A stretch of DNA of 6,176 bases, taken from Gemmatimonadaceae bacterium (GTDB lineage Bacteria; Gemmatimonadota; Gemmatimonadetes; Gemmatimonadales; Gemmatimonadaceae). The notes beneath the pieces were generated by a model. The model saw only the letters and a list, made by a program, of their open reading frames with translations, did not search any database and was not told the origin of the DNA. Below are positions 1-5,167 of the stretch, one piece after another; the first letter of the stretch is position 1; the number at the start of each line of letters is the position of its first letter. Location: NCBI GenBank assembly GCA_025936015.1, contig JAICUE010000163.1, positions 1 through 6,176 of the forward strand, in the 5' to 3' direction. The position numbers were made by a program, and so were the translations under genes.

Positions 1-365
1 CGCTGGCAGAACCGGTTGACGTCTTCCGGGTTCTCTGAGCCGACCTCGAGATCGAACACGTCGAGCTCAGCGAACTGCTTGAAGTGCTTTCCCTTGCCCT
101 CCATCACCGGCTTTCCGGCAGCCGCGCCAATGTTGCCGAGGCCGAGCACTGCGGTGCCGTTAGTCACGACGGCGACGAGGTTTCCCTTGGCCGTGTACTT
201 GTAAACGTCCTCGGGGTTGGCCTTGATCTCGAGGCAGGGCTCAGCGACGCCTGGCGAATAAGCCAGCGAGAGGTCGCGCTGATTGGAGAGCGGCTTCGTC
301 GGGACGACGGCGATCTTGCCCGGCCGTCCGCGCGAATGGTAGTCGAGGGCGTCTTCGCGTTTCAT
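1..365 (-). CDS. maeB: NADP-dependent malic enzyme, N-terminal part (cut by window edge)
   Basis: Oxidative decarboxylation of malate to pyruvate with NADP+ reduction, in the cytoplasm, linking the TCA cycle to pyruvate and NADPH supply. I translated 121 residues from the ATG at 365 to the left edge; the frame is still open there. The visible part matches the start of the malic-enzyme N-terminal domain: PTKPL at 22-26, QRDLSLAYSPGVAEPCLEI at 29-47 with the expected catalytic Tyr36, YKYTAKGNLVAVVTNGTAV at 55-73, GLGNIG at 75-80, and GKPVMEGKGKHFKQF at 84-98 with the expected catalytic Lys91. The order and spacing closely follow E. coli MaeB as I remember it. Whether it carries the C-terminal phosphotransacetylase-like domain of MaeB hybrids cannot be seen. 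The start is supported by a GAG-containing purine stretch just upstream and by the match beginning near residue 5. It is separated from rpiB by 152 bp with a hairpin, so it probably has its own promoter. Confidence 0.95.
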   Translation of the reverse strand, partial: MKREDALDYHSRGRPGKIAVVPTKPLSNQRDLSLAYSPGVAEPCLEIKANPEDVYKYTAKGNLVAVVTNGTAVLGLGNIGAAAGKPVMEGKGKHFKQFAELDVFDLEVGSENPEDVNRFCQ

Positions 366-517
366 CTATCTCGGAAAATGCGACGCCGGCTCCGAAAGCT
401 GCAGTCCCGTTCGCGAGAATCGCGTGGGGGACGCTCGGCTCCGGCGCCGGCTCGACGCGGTGCGATCACGCCGCGCGAGGCGGCGTCGCACCGTGCAAAT
501 GCGTGTCGCCTCTAAGG
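366..517. other. Intergenic region between rpiB and maeB
   Basis: This 152-bp stretch is the only real gap between genes in the window. It holds a strong hairpin close to the rpiB stop (listed separately) and a perfect 10-bp palindrome, ccggcgccgg, at 441-450. The remaining part before the maeB ATG must hold the maeB leader, and probably its promoter if the hairpin terminates. I could not recognise a convincing -35/-10 pair. Short plus-strand frames crossing this area have no recognisable product. Confidence 0.6.
458..493 (-). terminator. Strong hairpin after rpiB, possible terminator
   Basis: Bases 458-464 (cggtgcg) pair with 487-493 (cgcaccg), and 468-474 (acgccgc) pair with 480-486 (gcggcgt). 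This gives 14 bp of GC-rich stem with one 3-nt bulge (atc, 465-467) and a 5-nt loop (475-479). It lies about 25 nt past the rpiB stop. No T-run follows on the minus strand, so it is not a classical Rho-independent terminator. It could be a U-less terminator, a 3'-end stabilising stem, or a structure in the maeB leader. Confidence 0.45.
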
Positions 518-1243
518 TTAGCCGCGCCTGTCGAGCGCGTCAATCTTCTCGACGCGCTTGGCGTGGCGTCCACCCGCGAATGGCGTCGAGAGGAAAGTAT
601 CGACGATCGCGAGTGCGAGTCTCGTGCCGAGGAGGCCGCCGCCGAGGGTCAGCACGTTCGCGCCGTTATGTTCGCGCGCGTTGATCGCAGTGGTGACGTC
701 ATGACACATCGCGGCGCGCACACCGGCGACCTTGTTCGCCGCCATGCAGCTGCCGATTCCGGCGCCGTCGACCATGATGCCGAACGCCGCCTGCTTCGCC
801 GCGACCGCTCGCGCGACCGCGACGGCGAAGTCGGGATAGTCGACGGCTTCGCTCGAGTTGGTGCCCAGGTCGGTGATCGCGAAGCCCGCGGTGCGAAGGT
901 GCTCCGCGATCGCATTCTTCATCGCGACGCCGCCATGATCGGCGCCGAGCGCCACGGCCGGCTTCGCCGACGAGGGAGCGGCGGCTGGCGATGCGGCGGC
1001 TGTTGTGGCGGGGGAAGGATGATTGGAGGCAGGGCGGGGAGTGGCAGATTGTGCTTTGGGGGGGGCCCCCCGCGCGACGCGGCCGCCGCGCCCGCTCCGC
1101 GCGTCCCCCGTCAGCGTCAGGCCTAACGTTCCGGCGAGGTCGCGCGCCGCCGGCGTCACGACCGCGCCCGTGACATCGAAGTTCTTCTTCCCCTCGCCTA
1201 CCACGCGCCGGATCTCGCGCTCGGTGATCAACGCTTTCGCCAT
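518..1243 (-). CDS. rpiB: RpiB/LacAB-family sugar-phosphate isomerase with N-terminal extension
   Basis: The family interconverts ribose 5-phosphate and ribulose 5-phosphate, or related aldose/ketose phosphates. The protein has 241 residues against roughly 150 for a typical RpiB. Residues 1-46 form a small, probably helical module (ALITEREIRRVVGEGKK, then VVTPAARDLAGTLGL). Residues 47-94 are a Pro/Ala/Ser/Gly linker. Residues 95-241 are the isomerase: GADHGG at 100-105, DLGT at 125-128, DYPDFA at 135-140, AANKVAGVRA at 168-177, REHNGANVLTLG at 190-201 with His192, and GGRHAKRVEKI at 224-234 with the phosphate-binding arginines. The active-site loop reads VDGAGIG, placing Asp159 and Ala161 where E. 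coli RpiB has the catalytic Cys and Thr of CGTG. The ATG at 1243 overlaps the stop of the upstream gene by one base (TGATG), with an AGGA-type ribosome site before it. The frame is open further upstream to 1624, but that part is a shadow. The true substrate is uncertain. Confidence 0.9.
   Translation of the reverse strand: MAKALITEREIRRVVGEGKKNFDVTGAVVTPAARDLAGTLGLTLTGDARSGRGGRVARGAPPKAQSATPRPASNHPSPATTAAASPAAAPSSAKPAVALGADHGGVAMKNAIAEHLRTAGFAITDLGTNSSEAVDYPDFAVAVARAVAAKQAAFGIMVDGAGIGSCMAANKVAGVRAAMCHDVTTAINAREHNGANVLTLGGGLLGTRLALAIVDTFLSTPFAGGRHAKRVEKIDALDRRG
1058..1071. repeat. G8C6 homopolymer tract inside rpiB
   Basis: Eight G followed by six C on the plus strand, within the linker of the RpiB-family protein (it encodes part of Arg-Gly-Ala-Pro-Pro-Lys). 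The frame is kept across it here: the N-terminal module and the isomerase domain are in the same frame. A change of one base would separate the two domains. Such tracts are prone to replication slippage and also to sequencing error. Confidence 0.9.
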
Positions 1244-2637
1244 CAGTCCCGTCCTGTCCGTGGATGCCGCCCGACCACGATCGTGCCGCGGAGAACGACC
1301 CGGTCCCGGGCATCGCGCATCGCCGGCGTCAGCGTCGCGAGCGCGGTCGTCGACGGGATCCGTCGCTGGTAGCTGAGCGCGACCCGCGCCTCTGGGAGCG
1401 GAGCGACGTCGACATAACCGCCAGCCCAACCGTCGTTCAGCCCATTCACCTCGGGATTCTGCAGCCATTCGGCGCGGGCACCGACGCCGACAGCACCCGT
1501 GATTCGGACGCGCCCGCTCACGTAACCGCCGTCGTAGGTCCCGGTCAGGCCGCTGTAAAAGGGTGAGTAGCCCGCATTGCTGAATACCGGAAGGTCGGTT
1601 GCGCCGACGATCATGTGCAGCCACTCACCGTCCACGACGAACGCCTCGCTGCCCCAGCCGACGCGCGCGTCGGCGCCGAATACCGTCAGGCGAGTGTTGG
1701 CGGCGTTGATTGCATTCGGACACGGGACCGGCCCGACGCTTCCGTCGTAGACGCAGCCGATCGGCTGCTCGCGCTTGCCGGTGAGCGACGACACGCCGAT
1801 CTCGACACGTGACCGCATCAGGGTCGTGCTCAGGCCAAGTCGTCCCCCGGCCACGATCCCGGCAATCGACTGGTCGGGCGCCTCGGCTGGATGCAGCGAA
1901 TCGACGCGCACCGCGAAACGATCGGCCGCGGCGAGGTCGAGCGTCCACCGTGCGCGCGCGAAATCCCTCGCGCCACGCAGCTGCAGCCCCGTCCCGCGCA
2001 GTCCATCCTCGCCAAGGAGCACGCGAATCGGCAGCGGCTGGTCGGCGAACGGCAGTTCGTGGCGGTGCAGCTGCGCCGAGCGGCCAAAGGGAAGTGCGGT
2101 GCGCCCAACGAGCAGTTCCGTCCGCCCAATCGGCAATCCGACCATCACCGCCGCATCGGTCGTCGCCAGGCGTTGGGTGGTGCCGTCGTCGGTGAGCGAG
2201 ACCGTCAGCACACCGCGCAGTCCGCGCCCGAACGATCCGCCCAGCGATCCTTCGATGTCGCGAAGAAGCATGCGCGTGCTGCGTGCCGTGCGTGCCTCCT
2301 GTTTCGGCGAAAGGTCGGCGATCATGTCGGCGGCGACACTCGCCGCCGTGATCGACGGCTCATTGCGCGCGCGGCCGGAATCGCCGACGATCAGCGTGTA
2401 AACGGTCGCGTGCGTCGTATCCACCCGGGCGCGCGGCTCGGCCCTGATCCGTTCGAGCTCGCTGCGCCGAATGGAATCCGCGCGCACCGAATCAGCGCGA
2501 ATCGAATCGGCGCGCGCCGCGCTGTCATGCGCCGCCGCGCTGTCCGGCTGCTGTGCGTGCACGACGCGTGGCAGCGCGGCCGCGGCCGCGAACAGGAAGA
2601 CCAGCGCGCACAGGCGACGCGGAGCGTTAGGCATCAT
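1243..2637 (-). CDS. Predicted outer-membrane beta-barrel (porin-like) protein
   Basis: I do not recognise a named family. The 464-residue product starts with a signal peptide: basic residues to 8, a hydrophobic core (ALVFLFAAAAALP) at 11-23, and likely cleavage after VHA at 26-28. Residues 30-70 are a polar, charged segment with ADSIR repeats, probably a disordered periplasmic stretch. From about 125 to the end the chain alternates polar and hydrophobic residues with many Gly, Arg and aromatic residues, as in amphipathic beta-strands, for example GRTELLVGRTALPFGRS at 171-187 and GGYVSGRVRITGAVGVGARAEW at 370-391. It has only two Cys, at 295 and 306, which could form a disulfide in an external loop. 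The last strand ends in a short basic tail rather than the usual terminal aromatic residue. Two ATG codons are in tandem (2637 and 2634); no clear ribosome site decides between them. It follows nfo by 46 bp and overlaps rpiB by one base. A porin role is inferred from composition only. Confidence 0.75.
   Translation of the reverse strand: MMPNAPRRLCALVFLFAAAAALPRVVHAQQPDSAAAHDSAARADSIRADSVRADSIRRSELERIRAEPRARVDTTHATVYTLIVGDSGRARNEPSITAASVAADMIADLSPKQEARTARSTRMLLRDIEGSLGGSFGRGLRGVLTVSLTDDGTTQRLATTDAAVMVGLPIGRTELLVGRTALPFGRSAQLHRHELPFADQPLPIRVLLGEDGLRGTGLQLRGARDFARARWTLDLAAADRFAVRVDSLHPAEAPDQSIAGIVAGGRLGLSTTLMRSRVEIGVSSLTGKREQPIGCVYDGSVGPVPCPNAINAANTRLTVFGADARVGWGSEAFVVDGEWLHMIVGATDLPVFSNAGYSPFYSGLTGTYDGGYVSGRVRITGAVGVGARAEWLQNPEVNGLNDGWAGGYVDVAPLPEARVALSYQRRIPSTTALATLTPAMRDARDRVVLRGTIVVGRHPRTGRD
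2467..2511 (-). repeat. Three tandem 15-bp units encoding Ala-Asp-Ser-Ile/Val-Arg
   Basis: Codons 43-57 of the predicted outer-membrane protein read ADSIR, ADSVR, ADSIR. A degenerate unit (DSAAR) precedes them. The DNA units share the pattern GCN GAT TCN RTN CGN, so they arose by duplication with later third-base drift. The segment lies just after the signal peptide. Confidence 0.9.
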
Positions 2638-2683
2638 CGATCAGTGGGTGGTTCGGCCGCGGCGGTGCGCGAATTGTGGCACG

Positions 2684-3931
2684 TTAGCGGGCGTCCCCAC
2701 CAGCCGCCAGATACGAGCGCAGCCGGGCGAGCATGAGGCGATCCGTCGTCTCGGGATCGTCCAGCTTCGGCGTCTCGATGACCTTCGGGATCATCGCGAG
2801 GCGCTCATCGGTCATGATTCGCTGGAACGGAGTCGCGCCGAGCGACCCCTCGGCGATGAGCTCGTGCCGATCGCGATGCGATCCGAACGGCGTCTTCGAA
2901 TCGTTGAGGTGCATGACCTTCAGCGCGTCGCGTCCGATGGTCTCGTCGAAGCGAGCCCACACGCCCTCGTAGTCGCCGACCAGGTCGTAACCGCCCGAAT
3001 AGACATGGCAGGTGTCGACGCAGACGCCGACGCGATGGCGCACCGATGGCGCGACTCGCCGCAACAGCTCCGCGAGCTCCTCGAAGGTCCCGCCGATCGA
3101 CGTGCCCGAGCCGACGGTCGTCTCCATGCACACGATCACGTTGCCGGGGACCTGCTCGAGGGCGGCGGTGATCCCGTCGGCGTTGCGTGCGATCCCCGCC
3201 TCACGGTCGTCCATGAAGTTTCCCGGGTGCGACACGAGATACTGCAATCCGAGCGCGTCGCAGCGCCGCAGCTCGGCGGCGAACGATTCGATCGATCGCG
3301 CGCGCAGCACCCGGTCGGGTGAGGCGAGGTTGATCAGGTAGCTGTCGTGCGCGATCGTCGCCGCGACCGACGTCTCGCCAAGCGCAAGGCGGAACTGCTG
3401 GCACTCGTCGTCGAGGCATTCACGCTCGGCCCAGCGATTGGCCATCTTGCTGAAGATCTGCATCGCCGACGCGGCGATCGTCCGCGCGCGGCGCGGCGCT
3501 TCGTGCGTCCCGCCCGCACTCGAGACGTGGGCGCCGAGCAGATCGTTAGGCGCGAGGGGAAACGGGCCCTGCAGCGGTCCTTCGGGCTTGTACTTCGAGC
3601 GAAGTGCCGGCGCCGTCGTCGCGGACCGCTTGTTCGCAGCCGGCTTGCTCGCAGCCTGCCGTTGGGCGATGTGCTTTTTCGCCGCGCTCTTCTTCGCAGC
3701 CGCCTTCTTCGCGCCGCGCTTACCCCGTGAACTCGTCGCTGCGCCCGCGGAGCGCGCGGCCGCAGCGGGGGCAGTAGAGGTCCGCGTCTTCCGGCTCTTC
3801 GAGCGAGAAGTCGAAGCGCCGGCCGCACCCGCATTCGGCTTCGAGCGCGTCGCTCCCGCAGACGATGCAGAAGAGGTCTTCCGCTTCGTACGGCCGGAAC
3901 CGGCCGCAGATCGAGCATCTTTTCGCGACAT
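2684..3931 (-). CDS. nfo: Deoxyribonuclease IV (AP endonuclease) with long basic N-terminal tail
   Basis: Cuts DNA 5' of abasic sites in base excision repair using a three-zinc centre. From LLGAHVSSAGG (131-141) on, the chain is a complete Nfo TIM barrel. All expected metal ligands are in place: His195 (AHDSYLINL), His235 (SHPGNF), Glu270 (METT), Asp306 and His309 (GVCVDTCH), His341 (MHLNDSK), Asp354 and His356 (DRHEL), Glu386 (VIETP). Ahead of it lie about 130 extra residues, rich in Ser, Arg, Thr, Ala and Lys (1-70), then histone-H1-like Lys/Ala repeats (71-87, for example GAKKAAAKKSAAKK). A typical Nfo is about 280 residues; this frame gives 415. No ATG, GTG, TTG or CTG occurs in frame between the ATG at 3931 and a CTG at codon 120, so I take 3931, although its first 212 bp also encode the zinc-ribbon protein in another frame. 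GAGG lies 3 nt before this ATG, rather close. Enzyme identity is near certain; the start is not. Confidence 0.9.
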   Translation of the reverse strand: MSRKDARSAAGSGRTKRKTSSASSAGATRSKPNAGAAGASTSRSKSRKTRTSTAPAAAARSAGAATSSRGKRGAKKAAAKKSAAKKHIAQRQAASKPAANKRSATTAPALRSKYKPEGPLQGPFPLAPNDLLGAHVSSAGGTHEAPRRARTIAASAMQIFSKMANRWAERECLDDECQQFRLALGETSVAATIAHDSYLINLASPDRVLRARSIESFAAELRRCDALGLQYLVSHPGNFMDDREAGIARNADGITAALEQVPGNVIVCMETTVGSGTSIGGTFEELAELLRRVAPSVRHRVGVCVDTCHVYSGGYDLVGDYEGVWARFDETIGRDALKVMHLNDSKTPFGSHRDRHELIAEGSLGATPFQRIMTDERLAMIPKVIETPKLDDPETTDRLMLARLRSYLAAGGDAR

Positions 3932-3944
3932 GGTCCTCGCTCAC
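3720..3944 (-). CDS. Small double zinc-ribbon protein
   Basis: A 74-residue protein of unknown function. Eight cysteines are arranged as four knuckles: CSIC (10-13), CIVC (26-29), CGC (38-40) and CPRC (58-61). That suits two zinc sites, each with four Cys ligands. It has no signal peptide and no other domain; the rest is acidic (for example LEEPEDADLY, 48-57). Codons in this frame end almost always in G or C, which marks it as the main coding frame of this stretch. It starts on GTG at 3944, overlapping the envC stop by 4 nt (GTGA), with GAGG 6 nt upstream, so translation is probably coupled to envC. Its 3' 212 bp lie inside the 5' extension of nfo, shifted by one base. Such ribbons often bind nucleic acid or proteins, but nothing here says which. 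A frameshifted fusion to the Nfo that follows is possible. Confidence 0.8.
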   Translation of the reverse strand: MSEDHVAKRCSICGRFRPYEAEDLFCIVCGSDALEAECGCGRRFDFSLEEPEDADLYCPRCGRALRGRSDEFTG

Positions 3945-5167
3945 GGCCGGGCCTCGAGGTAATCGAGCGGATCGACCGCCCGCCCCTCGGGCCGGAATTC
4001 GAAGTGCAGGTGCGCCGGCAATTCGGGGTCGGCGCTCCCGACGGTCCCGATCACCTGGCCACGGCTGACGATGTCGCCCTTCTTCACCGCGACCGAGCCG
4101 AGCGAACCGTAGACTGCGTAGTCGCCGCCACCCTGCTGCACGATAACAGTCAGGCCGTACGTTCCGAAGGTCTCGGCGACCATGATCTGGCCGGCGCCGA
4201 TTGCTCGCACCGGCGTGCCGGCCGGCGCCCCGATGCCGATGCCGTTCCAGCGCGTCGTCGTGTTGTTGGGATTCACGACGCGGCCGAAGCGATAGAGCAG
4301 GGTGCCATCCACCGGCCAATCGAGGTTCGCGGCTGGACGCACCGTCGGCGCGCTCGGGCGGACCGTCCCGCGATTGCGCGCGGCCTCTTCAGCCTTGCGT
4401 CGCGCGACCTCGAGCGCGGCGATCAAACCGGTGACGCGCTGCTCGTCACGATCGATCTGCTTGATGCGTGCTTCGGTCTGGCGCGCGCTCCGCTTCGCCT
4501 GCGTCAGGCTCTGCTGCCGCTGCTGCTCGAGCGCACGCAGTCGCTGTTCTTCCTGCGAGCGCTCGCTGCGCGTGTTCTCGACGTCGTTCCGGAGGCGGAC
4601 GAGAAGTCCGCGCTGGCTCTCGATCTGGTTGCGGAGCTCCTCGACGCGCTTCACCAGCGCGCGATCGCGGAGCGCCAGCAGGTGGAGATACTTGTATCGC
4701 GCGACCAGCTCGGCGAAGGTCTGCGCGGAGAGGAGTGCCTCGTACGAGTACAGCGGTCCACGCTTGTAGATGTCGGCAAGGCGCCGGTGCAGCACGGCGC
4801 GCTTGATTGCCAGCTCGTCCTCGGCGCGAACGAGGTCGCCGGTGGCCTGCGAGACTTCGTCGCCGATGGCCGCGACCTGCACGTCGAGGGTGCGGACCGC
4901 TCGCGCCGTCGCGTCGGCCTGGCTGTCGAGGTTCGTGACCTCCTCCGCGAGGTCGTGCACGGTCCCCTGGAGCTGTGCCATCTTGTCCTCGAGCGCGGCA
5001 CGCTCGTGCCGGATCCGATCGAGCTCGTCGCGCTGGGCGCGGACCTTCGCCTCAGCGTTAGGCGTGCCCTGCGCGGCGAGGGGCGAGCTGCCTGACGACG
5101 CGGCGATCGCGACGAGGAGCGCGGGGCCGGCACAGCGCCAGGCCGCGCGAAAACCGCGGCCGGTCAT
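3941..5167 (-). CDS. envC: EnvC-like murein hydrolase activator (coiled coil plus degenerate LytM/M23 domain)
   Basis: Periplasmic partner of FtsEX; in E. coli EnvC activates amidases that split septal peptidoglycan. The 408-residue product has a signal peptide (Arg-rich start, hydrophobic 15-31, likely cleaved near AAQ at 31-33). A long charged coiled coil spans about 38-265 (for example LEDKMAQLQGTVHDLAEEV, 59-77), broken near 135-165 by KRGPLYSYEALLSAQTF. A Pro/Arg linker follows, then a LytM/M23 domain from about 283 to the end: WPVDG, GAPAGTPVRAIGAG (313-326), GDIVSRGQVIGTVG (364-377) and HLHFEFRPEGRAVDP (386-400). The first metal motif, HxGID in active enzymes, reads WNGIGI (307-312), and the YxHL motif reads YGSL; only HLH remains. 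Loss of zinc ligands is typical of EnvC activators, so it is probably not itself a hydrolase. ATG at 5167 overlaps the ftsX stop by 4 nt (ATGA). The open frame upstream to 5557 is shadow. Confidence 0.92.
   Translation of the reverse strand: MTGRGFRAAWRCAGPALLVAIAASSGSSPLAAQGTPNAEAKVRAQRDELDRIRHERAALEDKMAQLQGTVHDLAEEVTNLDSQADATARAVRTLDVQVAAIGDEVSQATGDLVRAEDELAIKRAVLHRRLADIYKRGPLYSYEALLSAQTFAELVARYKYLHLLALRDRALVKRVEELRNQIESQRGLLVRLRNDVENTRSERSQEEQRLRALEQQRQQSLTQAKRSARQTEARIKQIDRDEQRVTGLIAALEVARRKAEEAARNRGTVRPSAPTVRPAANLDWPVDGTLLYRFGRVVNPNNTTTRWNGIGIGAPAGTPVRAIGAGQIMVAETFGTYGLTVIVQQGGGDYAVYGSLGSVAVKKGDIVSRGQVIGTVGSADPELPAHLHFEFRPEGRAVDPLDYLEARP

Noticed and set aside
441..450. Palindrome ccggcgccgg as an operator
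   Set aside because: A single 10-bp palindrome of G and C only is expected often in DNA of this composition, and no second copy or known binding pattern is nearby.
16..684. Several overlapping plus-strand frames across maeB and the intergenic region
   Set aside because: The minus strand carries an unmistakable malic enzyme start; the plus-strand products are low-complexity Arg/Ser-rich.
1244..1624. Longer rpiB form starting at 1624
   Set aside because: The extra 127 residues are Arg-rich shadow of the outer-membrane gene. The ATG at 1243 has an AGGA-type site, overlaps the previous stop, and begins the recognisable N-terminal module.
1891..3322. Two plus-strand frames of about 280 codons opposite the outer-membrane gene and nfo
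   Set aside because: The translations are Arg/Ala-rich without motifs and lie fully against well-supported minus-strand genes.
3945..4319. Longer zinc-ribbon form starting at 4319
   Set aside because: The upstream part is antiframe of the conserved LytM domain of envC; the GTG at 3944 fits the GTGA coupling and the first Cys knuckle.
4004..5095. 363-codon open frame on the plus strand opposite envC
   Set aside because: It is a shadow of envC: GC-rich codons on one strand keep the antisense frame open. The translation has no recognisable domain, while the minus strand has a full signal peptide, coiled coil and LytM domain.
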